NCBI GenBank assembly: GCA_021733985.1
Contig: JAIPJT010000004.1
Coordinates: forward strand, 30,767-94,766
Length of the DNA: 64,000 nt
Direction: 5' to 3'
From: Victivallales bacterium
GTDB taxonomy: Bacteria; Verrucomicrobiota; Lentisphaeria; Victivallales; GWF2-38-69
Shown here: positions 8,362 through 18,055 of the stretch, piece by piece
Position numbering within the stretch: the first letter of the stretch is position 1
Layout of the letters: every line of letters starts with the position of its first letter
The notes under the pieces: generated by a model
What the model was told of the DNA's origin: nothing
The model's database searches: none
The model's input: the letters and a program-made list of their open reading frames with translations, nothing else
Program-made: the position numbers and the translations under genes

Positions 8362-9792
8362 ATGCCTGATATTGGCACTATATTTAGAGTAGGAGAAACT
8401 TTAAAACGAGCTATTCAGGCAGACGCTGTATTCAGACAGTCTGACCAGGAACATGTAGATAGAATTGTCAGATCTGTATACAGAACTGTAATGAATAATA
8501 GAATTAAGTTTGCTAAAATGGCCGTAGAAGAGACTGGACTTGGACGCTGGGAGGATAAAGTCTTAAAGACTGTAGTCGCATCCCAGTTTGTTTACGAATA
8601 TATCAAAGATAGAAAAACTGTCGGAGTTGTTTCTGACGATGTAGAGAAAGGGATAACTGAAATAGCTCACCCTATAGGAACGGTTCTCGGAATAGTATCA
8701 AAGACGGATCCCATTGCTTCAGCAGTTTTTAAGATAATTATAGCAATGAAAACAAGAAACCCTATAATTATTGCTTCTGACCCAAAAGCCGTTAAGACTA
8801 CAGAAGCTGTTTGTGATTTATGTTATGAAGCAGCATTAAAGGAAGATGCTCCCGAAGACTGTATTCAGTGTTTTTATGATACTTCAACAGATGAGTTTGA
8901 AAACTTAATAGCGGACAAACGTTTGAACCTGATTATTGCTGCCGGAGACGGAGCAGTAAAAGAAAATAATAATGTTAAAGCACCTGTAATTGGAAGCGGC
9001 AGCGGCAATGTTCCCGTTTACATTGCCGAAGACATTGACCCTGATTTTGTTGCTAAGCAAATTATCGATTCAAAAGTTTTTGACCAGGGTGTAATGAATT
9101 CAAGCGAACAGGCTGTTGTAATAAACAAAAATATTACAAAACAGTTTAAAACTGCAATAGAGAAAAAGGGCGGACATTTTGTAACAGAAAAAGAAAAGAA
9201 AATGTTAATCGATTATGTTCTGGAAAAAGGAGATAAGGTAAATAAAGATATAACAGGCCAAAGTCCACAGATTATTGCAGCAAACTCAGGCTTCAAAGTA
9301 CCTGAAACTACAAAATTATTAATTGTACCTCTGAAAGGTGTGGGAAGTGAATATCCGCTCTCGGAGAAAGTGCTCGCACCTTTAATAGCGTTTTACGAAG
9401 TAGAAGATTTTCATGAGGCTATTAATGTTTGTATCGATTTGAATTATTATGAAGGTATTGGTCATACAGTATGCATTTATTCTAATGACCATGATAAAAT
9501 AAAGAAATTTGCTATGGAGATGAATGCCGGGCGAGTTATTGTAAACAGCCCTAGTTCAATGGGTGCTGTTGGTGGAATATACAATCTTCTGCCTCCATCT
9601 TTTTCATTGGCATGCGGAGCTGTTGGGAAGACTATAACTATGGATAATGTTTCCATAAAGCATCTTATAAATTTACAGAGAATCTCGAGAAGAAGAATAA
9701 ATCAGAGGTTACGGGATTTTGACAGGAAGATGTACATTGATGAAAGTAAAAATATAGATGAAATAGAGAGGTTGTTTAATAAAAACTATTAA
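8362..9792 (+). CDS. AdhE/EutE-like aldehyde dehydrogenase homologue lacking the catalytic Cys
   Basis: A 476-residue protein with the full acylating aldehyde dehydrogenase fold. It aligns with the N-terminal half of AdhE, including GTVLGIVSKTDP, EGIGHTVCIYSND and a tail segment ending KHLIN. At the active site AdhE has FDNG-x-ICASEQ with Cys246; here the sequence is FDQGVMNSSEQ with Asn at residue 246 (AAT, 9097-9099), so the nucleophile is missing. The start has a GGGAAG Shine-Dalgarno. Ordinary acyl-CoA reduction is therefore unlikely. It is followed at 30 bp by a STAS protein and an RsbW-like kinase, which suggests a regulatory role, perhaps binding NAD(H) or CoA ligands. That role is inference. 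Confidence 0.85.
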   Translation: MPDIGTIFRVGETLKRAIQADAVFRQSDQEHVDRIVRSVYRTVMNNRIKFAKMAVEETGLGRWEDKVLKTVVASQFVYEYIKDRKTVGVVSDDVEKGITEIAHPIGTVLGIVSKTDPIASAVFKIIIAMKTRNPIIIASDPKAVKTTEAVCDLCYEAALKEDAPEDCIQCFYDTSTDEFENLIADKRLNLIIAAGDGAVKENNNVKAPVIGSGSGNVPVYIAEDIDPDFVAKQIIDSKVFDQGVMNSSEQAVVINKNITKQFKTAIEKKGGHFVTEKEKKMLIDYVLEKGDKVNKDITGQSPQIIAANSGFKVPETTKLLIVPLKGVGSEYPLSEKVLAPLIAFYEVEDFHEAINVCIDLNYYEGIGHTVCIYSNDHDKIKKFAMEMNAGRVIVNSPSSMGAVGGIYNLLPPSFSLACGAVGKTITMDNVSIKHLINLQRISRRRINQRLRDFDRKMYIDESKNIDEIERLFNKNY

Positions 9793-9822
9793 TATTTTAT
9801 ATAGAATATATGAGGAGGAAAC

Positions 9823-10116
9823 ATGGCTGTTACTTTAAATCGTAATGATGGGACAGTAAATTTTGTTTTTGAAGGCAGAATGGACACAATAAAATGTATG
9901 TCGGCAGAGAAAGATGTAGTAGAAAATATTAATGAGAATGACCAGGTAGTATTCGACCTCAAAGAGGTTGATTATATTGCATCTTCTTTTCTAAGATTAT
10001 GCGGTAGAGCATCGAATACTGTTGGTGTGGAAAATTTTTCTGTTATAAATGTATCTCCCTCTGTTAAAAAAGTATTTAAAATAGCCGGCCTTGCCAACAG
10101 ATTAAATATCAAATAA
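9823..10116 (+). CDS. STAS-domain protein (anti-sigma factor antagonist type)
   Basis: A 97-residue single STAS domain. The VVFDLKEVDYIASSFLRL segment matches the loop around the phosphorylated Ser of SpoIIAA/RsbV proteins; the usual glycine after the Ser pair is Phe here, so it is a divergent member. A GAGGAGG Shine-Dalgarno lies before the ATG. In partner switching the unphosphorylated form binds the kinase encoded 17 bp downstream and frees its target. No sigma factor is encoded nearby. Confidence 0.85.
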   Translation: MAVTLNRNDGTVNFVFEGRMDTIKCMSAEKDVVENINENDQVVFDLKEVDYIASSFLRLCGRASNTVGVENFSVINVSPSVKKVFKIAGLANRLNIK

Positions 10117-10132
10117 TTGCCTTTAAAATTAA

Positions 10133-10540
10133 ATGAAAAGAATAAAGAAAAAGGCAACATTCGAGAATTTAGAGGAAGTCCTGCAATTTGTGAAGGTCGG
10201 TGCAAAAGCGTTTGGTTTTGACAAAGCTGCTATTGCCGATCTAATTCTTGCCGTTGAAGAGGTTTTGGTCAATATTATTAGCTATGCCTATACAGATCAG
10301 TGTAAAAGTGGATACATGGAAGTAAGATATAAAAATAATAATAGTTCTTATTCAATAACTTTTCTTGATACCGGCAAAAAATTTGATCCTACTGCAGTAA
10401 GTGAGCCAGATACCTCAATTCCTATTAACCAAAGAAGGATGGGGGGAATGGGAATACACATTGTAAGAAATATTGTCGATAATCTTCAATATAAAAGGGA
10501 AGGCGGTAAGAATATTTTCACTATTGAGAAGAAAAAATAA
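10133..10540 (+). CDS. RsbW/SpoIIAB-like serine kinase (anti-sigma type ATPase)
   Basis: A 135-residue GHKL-fold ATPase. The N-box is EEVLVNIISYAY, the G1 box DTGKKFDP and the G2 region MGGMGIHIVRNIVD. Such proteins phosphorylate a STAS partner and sequester a sigma factor or another target. The neighbouring STAS gene is the obvious substrate. The target of this kinase is not in the window; with the dehydrogenase-like gene upstream in the same operon, that protein could be an input or a binding partner. Confidence 0.88.
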   Translation: MKRIKKKATFENLEEVLQFVKVGAKAFGFDKAAIADLILAVEEVLVNIISYAYTDQCKSGYMEVRYKNNNSSYSITFLDTGKKFDPTAVSEPDTSIPINQRRMGGMGIHIVRNIVDNLQYKREGGKNIFTIEKKK

Positions 10541-10629
10541 TTTCTAAATATTGCCTGTAGGCTTCTTTGGAAAAATTTTTGGAGTCAGAAAAAGTGTGGT
10601 TTTATTTTTTTATATGATTAAGAAGAATA

Positions 10630-11352
10630 TCAGTTTGAGACAATGCTTGCTTTATTGGTATTTCCATTTAGCACTTCTATCAGATTATTGGGATTCGAAT
10701 AATTGAAAACTACAATGGGTAGGTCATTGTCTTTACATAAAGAAAAAGCTGTTGAATCCATTATTTTAAGATTTTGCATTAAGGCTTTTTCATAAGTTAT
10801 TTTTTCGTAACGCACAGCGTCCGGTGAAGTTTCAGGATCAGCTGAAAAAATTCCATTCACTTTTGTTGCCTTCAACACAGCTTCGGCGTCAATTTCAAGG
10901 GCTCTTAAAACTGCTGTAGTATCAGTTGTAAAAAAAGGATGCCCGGTCCCACCGGCAAAAATCACAACACAACCTTCTTCGAGGTACTTTACTGCTTTTT
11001 CATGATCAAATGTTTCTGCAATAGGTTCTATATGTTGTGAAGTTTGAATTTTACATGTAATGCCATTAGCCTCAAAGCAGTCTTTTATCATGAGTCCATT
11101 CATAACAGTTCCAAGCATTCCCATATAATCAGCCCTGACAGGGTCCATTCCTATTTTTTTCCCAAGTTTTCCCCGCCATATATTTCCTGCACCTATGACA
11201 AGGGCAAGTTCTATCCCTGCATCAAGAACATTAATTAAATTATTAATGAGAGTTTTAAGTGCATCCGGACAGTAACCGGGTTCATTTGGCTTACTTAAAG
11301 CTTCACCACTTATTTTTAGAAGAATCCTTTTATAAGGGAAATTACTTTTCAT
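10630..11352 (-). CDS. pyrH: UMP kinase
   Basis: A 240-residue bacterial UMP kinase of the amino-acid kinase fold. Signatures are LLKISGEAL, VIGAGNIWRG, ADYMGMLGTVMNGL and GTGHPFFTTDT. It phosphorylates UMP to UDP in the cytosol. I start it at the ATG at 11352, five bases after GGAG; a GTG two codons upstream would overlap the Shine-Dalgarno. It lies downstream of the V-ATPase operon but is separated from it by a terminator, so expression may come from readthrough or a promoter within that gap. No frr or tsf gene is adjacent. Confidence 0.95.
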   Translation of the reverse strand: MKSNFPYKRILLKISGEALSKPNEPGYCPDALKTLINNLINVLDAGIELALVIGAGNIWRGKLGKKIGMDPVRADYMGMLGTVMNGLMIKDCFEANGITCKIQTSQHIEPIAETFDHEKAVKYLEEGCVVIFAGGTGHPFFTTDTTAVLRALEIDAEAVLKATKVNGIFSADPETSPDAVRYEKITYEKALMQNLKIMDSTAFSLCKDNDLPIVVFNYSNPNNLIEVLNGNTNKASIVSN

Positions 11353-11370
11353 TTTCACTCCAAAAAAAAC

Positions 11371-11409
11371 ATTTCATAATAGATCATTATAAAAAATCTA
11401 TTATGAAAT
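11371..11409 (-). terminator. Terminator between the V-ATPase operon and pyrH
   Basis: A 14-bp perfect stem (ATTTCATAATAGAT at 11371-11384, complement at 11396-11409) is followed, reading on the minus strand, by an eight-T run. The stem is AT-rich but long. The T run leads straight into the GGAG Shine-Dalgarno of pyrH, so this may be a partial terminator or attenuator rather than an operon end. Confidence 0.7.
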
Positions 11410-11426
11410 TTTAAAAATTATAATTT

Positions 11427-11888
11427 TTAGATAGTTGCAAGCAGTACTATAGCGAAGGCCATTACAAAAATTGCTACCGTTTCAATAATACCGAGTGCCA
11501 TAAGATAGTTTACAAATCCTTTACCGGTTTCTCCAAATGCATCGCAGGATGCAGCAGCAGCTTTTCCCTGCCAAAGAGCTGACATTCCAAGACCTGCTCC
11601 GCCTGCAAAGCCGATAATCAAATAAAGTGGCCACATTCCTGGGTTTGCTGTTACTTTTCCGTTAAGAATGAACATTAAGATCATACCGTAAATAGTCTGT
11701 GAGAGTGGTGCTCCTGCAAATACAACAAGCTGGAAAGGTGCCGGTTTACTTTGTGCATAGCACCTTTTCCAAGCTCCAACAGCAGAAGTACCTGCTGCTC
11801 CTGTTCCTAATGCTGAACCTATTGCACCCATTGCTATTGCTGCAAAGGCTCCACCCTGTCCTAATGCTGTAATTGTTGCTGCGTCCAT
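11427..11888 (-). CDS. ntpK: V-type ATPase subunit K (membrane rotor ring)
   Basis: A 153-residue proteolipid with four membrane helices in two repeated hairpins. Glu136 (ALGIIETVAIF) is the ion-binding carboxylate in the last helix. Ser63-Gln64 (PLSQTIYG) and Gln107 (LWQGKAAAA) match the Thr64-Gln65 and Gln110 ligands of the sodium-binding Enterococcus NtpK, so Na+ coupling is plausible. The ring turns with the D subunit shaft. It is the last gene of the operon and has an AGGAG Shine-Dalgarno. Confidence 0.93.
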   Translation of the reverse strand: MDAATITALGQGGAFAAIAMGAIGSALGTGAAGTSAVGAWKRCYAQSKPAPFQLVVFAGAPLSQTIYGMILMFILNGKVTANPGMWPLYLIIGFAGGAGLGMSALWQGKAAAASCDAFGETGKGFVNYLMALGIIETVAIFVMAFAIVLLATI

Positions 11889-11939
11889 AAAATAACTCCT
11901 TTTTTATAATTTTTATCTTTAGTTTGAATATGTATAAAT

Positions 11940-13748
11940 TTAATTGTTAGTTAACTCATCTTTACTTCTGTCTCTGATATGACGTTTAAATGGATTGTAG
12001 AAAAAACCGGACCATTCTAATTCCATATGGTTTGAAAACTCAAGTGTATTAAGCCTTATGCCATGTACAAGAACACCCATAAATGCAAGAGCAATATTCA
12101 GTAAATGTCCAAGAGCTATAATCAGCATTGCGAATACTAAAAACCAGGGGGAAAGTTCGTAGACCATTTTTCCCATATTATTAAAACTCATCGCAATATA
12201 TAGAGTGGCGAGGCCGACTGCAAAAAGTCTTATATAGGATAATAAGTCAACGAAACTGCCTATAAAATCAAATGGTGTATTGAAAATACTTCCGGCATCA
12301 TTCCATTGAATATAGAACAATATTATAAGCACAAAGCCTATGCCGTATAGATAAAATGCGATGGTAGGGAATTCCATTTTCGAGTAAACTATAAGTTTGA
12401 GTGCTGTAAAATAGTTTCCCCAGATAAATAAGCCCCATCCCAACTGTCCTAAGGCCTTGAGCTTGTTACTGTAGATTATAGTTTTCCAAACTCTTGCCAG
12501 GGATAAATGTATTGCACCAAGTGTAAAACAAATAAAAAGCATCGTATCGTTTTTTGTTTTGGGATTTGTCAAAGGCTTAAGCCCCTGCATATCTCCCGGC
12601 AGGACTTTATGAGGTAAACCGAAATATGTACAGGTCAATGCTCCCCATATAATTGTTGCAATACTTAGAACAAGAAACAGATTTAATGGAACCCGCATTT
12701 CTCTTTTTCTTTTGAATATAATTTTCAATGCTATACCGACAATCAGGAAAAGTATTCCATAACCGGCATCACCGACAATCATGCCGAAAAAGATGGTAAA
12801 AAAGAAAAGAAAGCATATACTTACATCCCATTCATTGTATCCGGGTGAAATCCCTATAAACTTGAAAACTGGTCTAATTATTGAAAAAACTTTTGGAATA
12901 TTTAATAAAGTTGGTACAGTATCATCTGCTGAAGGAGCCTCGAAGGTCGCAGCCCATCCGCACTTCATTGCGGCACGAGAAATTCTATTCTTCTTTTTAG
13001 CCGGTATAAAGCCTGTAATATAGGTCAGGGTATCTGCTTCACCCATTCCATGTTTATTATAGATGAATTCATACTGCTGCTGTATTTCCTTCTGATACAG
13101 TTTAATCTCATTTATAGACTGGGCAATACTTTGTAGTTCAGAAGTACAATCCTGTATAACTTGTTTATTCTTCTCAATTTTTTCATCTAACTCAGCAAGA
13201 GATAATCTGGAAGACGGAAGGGATACAATGGGTAGTTCTTCTTTAGGCTGTTTGCTGTCCGATATGAGGGCAAAGTATGTTTTCTCTTTTACATGTTTAA
13301 TAATTTCTACCGTACCATATTTTTCAAAGCTGCTTACATTTCTGTTGTTTGCAACGCATAGATAAACATGAACACCTTTTTCTTTAAGGGAATCAATTTG
13401 TGAAATAGAAAAATTCCCCCATGGTTCGAGAAGGGCTCGTTCTCTGTATAAATGGTTGAGGGTTTTTTTAGCCTCTGAAAGCCGGTCATAATTTTCCAAA
13501 GCCATTTTTGATAAGGCTCTGGGGCTTTTTTTAGAATAGGGATCAGCTTCAGCATTTTCATATTCGGATAATATATTGACAATTTTAATCTGTCTATCCA
13601 ATGCCTGCTCTATATCAGTTAATATCTGGCTTTCGGGTTTCTGGATCTGATTAACATGCAGAACACCGAGATTTCTTAAGCTAAGAAGTGTCTTTTCCCG
13701 ATCTTCCTTTCTACAAATAATCGTAGTTTTAAGCATTTTTTCAATCAT
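11940..13748 (-). CDS. ntpI: V-type ATPase subunit I (membrane stator)
   Basis: A 602-residue subunit I (a-subunit homologue). The N-terminal half is cytosolic with coiled-coil stretches; the C-terminal half has about seven membrane helices and includes FIGISPGYNEWD, GDAGYGILFL, FVDLLSYIRLFAVGLA and HLLNIALAFMGVLVHGIRLN, ending in LEFSNHMELEWSGFFYNPF. It forms the ion half-channels next to the K ring. The ATG at 13748, with GGAGG before it, overlaps the end of the D gene by 8 bp; a longer frame from 13778 has no such support. Confidence 0.93.
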   Translation of the reverse strand: MIEKMLKTTIICRKEDREKTLLSLRNLGVLHVNQIQKPESQILTDIEQALDRQIKIVNILSEYENAEADPYSKKSPRALSKMALENYDRLSEAKKTLNHLYRERALLEPWGNFSISQIDSLKEKGVHVYLCVANNRNVSSFEKYGTVEIIKHVKEKTYFALISDSKQPKEELPIVSLPSSRLSLAELDEKIEKNKQVIQDCTSELQSIAQSINEIKLYQKEIQQQYEFIYNKHGMGEADTLTYITGFIPAKKKNRISRAAMKCGWAATFEAPSADDTVPTLLNIPKVFSIIRPVFKFIGISPGYNEWDVSICFLFFFTIFFGMIVGDAGYGILFLIVGIALKIIFKRKREMRVPLNLFLVLSIATIIWGALTCTYFGLPHKVLPGDMQGLKPLTNPKTKNDTMLFICFTLGAIHLSLARVWKTIIYSNKLKALGQLGWGLFIWGNYFTALKLIVYSKMEFPTIAFYLYGIGFVLIILFYIQWNDAGSIFNTPFDFIGSFVDLLSYIRLFAVGLATLYIAMSFNNMGKMVYELSPWFLVFAMLIIALGHLLNIALAFMGVLVHGIRLNTLEFSNHMELEWSGFFYNPFKRHIRDRSKDELTNN

Positions 13749-14352
13749 AATAAGCCTCCGCCAATTTTTTCTTAGCAATTTTAGAGCGGCCTACAGCTGC
13801 AGTCTGCTGGTCTCCGAGATATATCTGGATTTGCCTGATGTTTTCCCTGCATTCAGGTATTTTGACTTTTTCAAACAAGTTTACCCTTTGAGTGGTCGTC
13901 TGAAGTTCTTTATGTAACCTTATAAACTGTTCCTGCAGAATATCCCGTTCAATTCTAATTTCTAGTATAGACTTCAATATTTCAATACCGTCATCAATCC
14001 ATGGGGTTTCAGCAAAAAGGTCATATTTTTTTATATTAAAATAGGTTTTATTATATACGGGAATTTTAACTCCGGCAATATTACTGAACTGGTAATCTAT
14101 TTTGTCTATCGAAATAAAGTTTATAATCTTTTCATTTTCATCGTTCTTACCAAACATAGAAATCCAGGACATAATATGCTGTTTTGCCTGTTCTTCTTTC
14201 CTTTTATTTTCCTCAACTCTCTGGAGGCTGAGTCGGGTTTCAAGTTGAAGCTGCTGTTTCTTTAATTGTAGTGTAGGTAGAAAACGCTGAAACTGCTTCA
14301 GAGAGTCTCTCTGAGTTTTCAGTTCACTTTTTGTCAATTTTATTTTAGGCAT
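13741..14352 (-). CDS. ntpD: V-type ATPase subunit D (central shaft)
   Basis: A 203-residue subunit D. The N-terminus KIKLTKSELKTQRDSLKQFQ and the long N- and C-terminal helices (a coiled coil inside the A3B3 head) are typical. It transmits rotation between the catalytic head and the K ring. It begins 20 bp after the B gene stop and overlaps the I gene start, so it is translated from the same message. Confidence 0.9.
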   Translation of the reverse strand: MPKIKLTKSELKTQRDSLKQFQRFLPTLQLKKQQLQLETRLSLQRVEENKRKEEQAKQHIMSWISMFGKNDENEKIINFISIDKIDYQFSNIAGVKIPVYNKTYFNIKKYDLFAETPWIDDGIEILKSILEIRIERDILQEQFIRLHKELQTTTQRVNLFEKVKIPECRENIRQIQIYLGDQQTAAVGRSKIAKKKLAEAYYD

Positions 14353-14372
14353 TATTAGCTCCGATCATCTAA

Positions 14373-15671
14373 TTAAGCGTTTTCAGGCCAAAACTCCTTA
14401 ATAAAGTCAGTTTTAATACCTGTCTCAGTTTTATCAAAACATTCGGCCAGAGTTTTCCATCCTAAGTCGAGCGCTTCTTCGAGTGGGATATTAACAGACA
14501 GGTCCATCATTCTGGATTCAAACATTTCTCCATATTTAAGAAGTTTATTGTCCCAGTTAGTCATTTGGAAGCCCATTGACTGCTTTTCACAGGTACTCTT
14601 ATAATCAGCGTATAACCGTACCATAGTGTCCATGATAACACGATGGTCTTTTCTTGTTTTGTCATTTACCTGCTGTTTAAGACGGCTTAGAGAACCGAAG
14701 GGTTCTATCCTTCCATTCTTAAGATAGAACTGGCCTTCTGTTATATATCCAGTATTGTCCGGCACCGGATGCGTTACATCATCACCAGGCATAGTTGTAG
14801 CTGCCAGGATTGTAATAGAACCCGCATCATCAAAGTCTACAGCTTTTTCATAGCGTGCTGCCAGCTGGCTGTAAAGGTCACCGGGGTAACCACGGTTTGA
14901 CGGGATCTGTTCCATTGTAATAGCAATTTCTTTAAGTGCATCAGAATAATTTGTCATATCAGTCATTAGAACGAGTACATCTTTTCCTTCCAATGCATAA
15001 CTTTCAGCTACAGCAAGTGAAACATCCGGTACAAGCAGACATTCTACAATAGGGTCAGCTGCAGTATGAATAAACATAAGTGATCTGGAAAGAGCACCGT
15101 GTTCATCAAGAGTGTTTTTGAAATATAAATAGTCGTCGTATTTCAGGCCCATTCCACCAAGAATTATTATATCAACTTCAGCCTGCATTGCTATTCTTGC
15201 AAGAAGATCGTTGTATGGTTCACCGGCAACAGAAAAGATAGGAATTTTTTGTGACACGACAAGTGAATTGAAAACATCTATCATCGGAATACCGGTTCTA
15301 ACCATTCTCTGTGGAATGATTCTTTTAGCCGGGTTAACAGAAGGACCGCCGATTTCTATTAAATCTTCAGTAATTTCGGGGCGATTGTCACGAGGACGGC
15401 CTGCACCGTTAAAAACTCTGCCCAGTAGATTGTCCGAGGATGAAATCTGCATAGGTTTTCCGAGAAAACGAACTTCATCATTTGTAGAGACTCCGCGGCT
15501 TCCTGCGAAAACCTGAAGATACACCTTATTGTCCTGAAGTCTTATAACCTGTGCAAGAGAGACTCCGCGTTTACTGGTGACTTCCGCAAGATCATTATAT
15601 GCTACATTTTCGGCTTCAACTGTAATAACATTTCCGGCAACCTGTATTATTTTATGATATACCTTACGCAT
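14373..15671 (-). CDS. ntpB: V-type ATPase subunit B (non-catalytic head)
   Basis: A 432-residue B subunit. It has the nucleotide-binding fold without a working P-loop: the loop reads [15 protein letters not shown] instead of Gxxxx[20 protein letters not shown] and [19 protein letters not shown] are standard B motifs. I start it at the ATG at 15671 ([10 protein letters not shown]) with AAGGAGAG upstream; this overlaps the A gene stop by 8 bp. The longer frame to 15755 runs inside the A gene and is not supported. Confidence 0.95.
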   Translation of the reverse strand: MRKVYHKIIQVAGNVITVEAENVAYNDLAEVTSKRGVSLAQVIRLQDNKVYLQVFAGSRGVSTNDEVRFLGKPMQISSSDNLLGRVFNGAGRPRDNRPEITEDLIEIGGPSVNPAKRIIPQRMVRTGIPMIDVFNSLVVSQKIPIFSVAGEPYNDLLARIAMQAEVDIIILGGMGLKYDDYLYFKNTLDEHGALSRSLMFIHTAADPIVECLLVPDVSLAVAESYALEGKDVLVLMTDMTNYSDALKEIAITMEQIPSNRGYPGDLYSQLAARYEKAVDFDDAGSITILAATTMPGDDVTHPVPDNTGYITEGQFYLKNGRIEPFGSLSRLKQQVNDKTRKDHRVIMDTMVRLYADYKSTCEKQSMGFQMTNWDNKLLKYGEMFESRMMDLSVNIPLEEALDLGWKTLAECFDKTETGIKTDFIKEFWPENA

Positions 15672-17397
15672 TTGTACTCTCCTTAAGTTTTCTGTCAATC
15701 GATTGTTCGAGTTCTTTAAACTCGTTGCTGCCCATCTTTGCATAATTCCAGTCAATGTACAGCTGGCGGAGTTCCATAAAAAATTTTCTTACAGAATCTT
15801 TATCTTCAAATTTCATCTCGGTTTTGAGTATATTCATTACTTTGTCAAACATATGTTTCTGGCGTTTTTCATTTGTAGCGCCATCAACACTGTCAAATGT
15901 GTTTTGCTGCAGATAAACTGAATCAATAAATTCACTTTTCAGATAAATCATGAAATCGTCAATGCTTGTTCCTTCTTCACCGACGACTTTCATCATCTGA
16001 TTAACTTCATTTCCTCGTTGGAGAGTTTTTCTTGCAGTTTCGAGTGCTTCCGGAGCAGCAATACTGTTATATTTACTCCAGCTGTCAAGTGGATGTATTG
16101 AAGGGAATCTTCTGGCTTCTGCACGTTCACGGGAAAGTCCAAGGAAAGCCCCTACTACTTTTAATGTTGCCTGTGTTACGGGTTCTTCAAAATTACCGCC
16201 TGCTGGGCTGACTGAACCGCCGATAGTAACGGAACCTGACTCACCGTTATTCAGTTTAACGAGACCTGCCCGTTCATAAAAACCTGCTATAAGAGATTCG
16301 AGGTAAGCAGGGAATCCTTCTTCGCCCGGAATCTCTTCGAGTCTGCCGGACATTTCACGAAGGGCCTGGGCCCATCTGGATGTTGAATCAGCGAGGAGAA
16401 GCGTGTTAAGCCCCATTTGCCTGTAGTATTCGGCCATTGTAACTGCGGTATAAACAGAAGCTTCACGCGCTGCAACAGGCATTGAGCTTGTATTGCATAT
16501 AATAATGGATCTTTCCATTAAAGTTTTTCCGGTTCTCGGGTCTTCAAGGTGTGGGAATTCCTTAAGAATTTCTACAACTTCCCCAGCTCGTTCACCGCAG
16601 GCTGCGATAACAACGATATCAGTTTGGGCATGCTGACTTATTGCATGCTGAAGAACGGTTTTGCCGGCACCGAAAGGCCCTGGTGTACAGAAAGTTCCTC
16701 CAACAGCTACCGGAAAAAAGGTATCAATAATTCTTTGCTGTGTAATTAATGTATCTTCCGGTAGATATTTTTCTTTATATGCGTTTATGGGGATTTTTAC
16801 CGGCCAGTTCTGGACCATTTTTATTTCTAATACTTCCCCTTTCTCATTTTCAGCTTTTCCGATAATATCATCTAAGGTATATTCACCAGATTCAGCAATC
16901 TCTGTTATAGTCCAGTTTCCCTGTGCGGAAAACGGGAAAGATATATAGTGAGTATAAATTCCCTCAGGTACATGCCCTACATAATCCCCGGCTTTTATTT
17001 TGTCATCCTTTTTGGCTGTAGGAGTAAATTCCCATTTTGTTTCTCTGTCAAGAGGCTGCATGTATACACCTCTTTCAAGAAAGAAACCTGATTCTTCTGC
17101 AAGGTTATCTAACGGATTCTGGAGCCCGTCATAAACCATTGTCAAAAGTCCCGGCCCGAGTTCTACACTTAATAAGTTATCAGTAAATTCGATAACGTCG
17201 TTAATCTTTAATCCTGACGTTGATTCAAATACCTGCAGGTCTGCTTTGTTGCCATTTACACGAATAACTTCGCATTTCAGTTTTTTATCACCGATAATAG
17301 CGAATGCTACTTCGTTCTGTGTTACAAAAGTGTCAAACCTGACAGTGATCATGTTGCCATTAATACCAACTATATGGCCTCGATTATTATCCAGCAT
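15664..17397 (-). CDS. ntpA: V-type ATPase subunit A (catalytic head)
   Basis: A 577-residue catalytic A subunit. [16 protein letters not shown] is the Walker A loop near residue 240, and [35 protein letters not shown] and [13 protein letters not shown] follow as in all A subunits. The long non-homologous insertion typical of A versus F1-beta is present at about residues 110-200. It hydrolyses or makes ATP at the A/B interface. GAGGAG lies 8 nt before the start. The gap to the DUF2764 gene is 85 bp. Confidence 0.95.
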   Translation of the reverse strand: MLDNNRGHIVGINGNMITVRFDTFVTQNEVAFAIIGDKKLKCEVIRVNGNKADLQVFESTSGLKINDVIEFTDNLLSVELGPGLLTMVYDGLQNPLDNLAEESGFFLERGVYMQPLDRETKWEFTPTAKKDDKIKAGDYVGHVPEGIYTHYISFPFSAQGNWTITEIAESGEYTLDDIIGKAENEKGEVLEIKMVQNWPVKIPINAYKEKYLPEDTLITQQRIIDTFFPVAVGGTFCTPGPFGAGKTVLQHAISQHAQTDIVVIAACGERAGEVVEILKEFPHLEDPRTGKTLMERSIIICNTSSMPVAAREASVYTAVTMAEYYRQMGLNTLLLADSTSRWAQALREMSGRLEEIPGEEGFPAYLESLIAGFYERAGLVKLNNGESGSVTIGGSVSPAGGNFEEPVTQATLKVVGAFLGLSRERAEARRFPSIHPLDSWSKYNSIAAPEALETARKTLQRGNEVNQMMKVVGEEGTSIDDFMIYLKSEFIDSVYLQQNTFDSVDGATNEKRQKHMFDKVMNILKTEMKFEDKDSVRKFFMELRQLYIDWNYAKMGSNEFKELEQSIDRKLKESTNA

Positions 17398-17482
17398 AAT
17401 GGATTCTCCTCACTGTTGCTTTATATATTATTTTATTCATCATTAGTTTTCCGTGGAGTAAAAAAAAACAGAACAGGGCTGT

Positions 17483-18037
17483 TTAAACAATCTCCAGAAT
17501 ATCTCCTTTATATAGTTCATTAAGAGCTTTTTCAAAATTATTCTTTCCCCTGTCGGTAGTTCGATGAAGCCATTTTTCACAGAGCTGCAGCTTTAATTTA
17601 TAAATACATAGCAGATCCAGATCAAAAATATGACATGCTTCAAGGCTATTGAGAAAGACCCATCTTTGTTCATCTAAAACCTTTTCCTTTTGAAGAGGTG
17701 TTTCAGCGCTTAAAGCTTCCTGTACTACACGATCGACTTCGGAAAAGTAATCATATTCTTCGCGGAGGTATAATGTCTGGTCAAGGTCAAGTTTTGTTGA
17801 ACGATGCCTGACTAAACGGTTTCTCAAGCAGGTTTCCCAGTTATACCATCTTTCAGTAGTAGTGATTGAATGGTTCGGTGATTTTTTGGGCTGGACATCT
17901 GTCTCTTTTAATATTTCCATTTCATTTACTGTCAACCATTCTTCACAGTTTAAAAGAAAGGTATCCATATCTACTTCTAACTCGTCCCATAGATATATTG
18001 ACGGCAGACTACTTATAAGATAGTAAAATTTAGACAT
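17483..18037 (-). CDS. DUF2764 protein of the V-ATPase operon
   Basis: A 184-residue protein beginning MSKFYYLISSLPSI, the signature of DUF2764. In Chlamydiae and spirochaetes a member of this family always sits between the V-ATPase E and A genes, as here (the Chlamydia counterpart is, from memory, CT309). It is mostly helical and has no membrane segment. No C subunit gene is present, and this protein is a plausible stand-in for the C (socket) subunit, since that subunit also starts with a FYY-like motif. The function is not proven. Confidence 0.8.
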   Translation of the reverse strand: MSKFYYLISSLPSIYLWDELEVDMDTFLLNCEEWLTVNEMEILKETDVQPKKSPNHSITTTERWYNWETCLRNRLVRHRSTKLDLDQTLYLREEYDYFSEVDRVVQEALSAETPLQKEKVLDEQRWVFLNSLEACHIFDLDLLCIYKLKLQLCEKWLHRTTDRGKNNFEKALNELYKGDILEIV

Positions 18038-18055
18038 ATTATACAGCTTCCTTTT

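Noticed and set aside
8362..9792. Frameshift or sequencing error as cause of the missing dehydrogenase Cys
   Set aside because: The frame and flanking motif residues are intact on both sides; only the single residue and its near neighbours differ.
14373..15755. Longer start for V-ATPase subunit B
   Set aside because: The additional 28 codons overlap the A subunit gene, lack a ribosome site and do not look like the B N-terminus, which begins at 15671.
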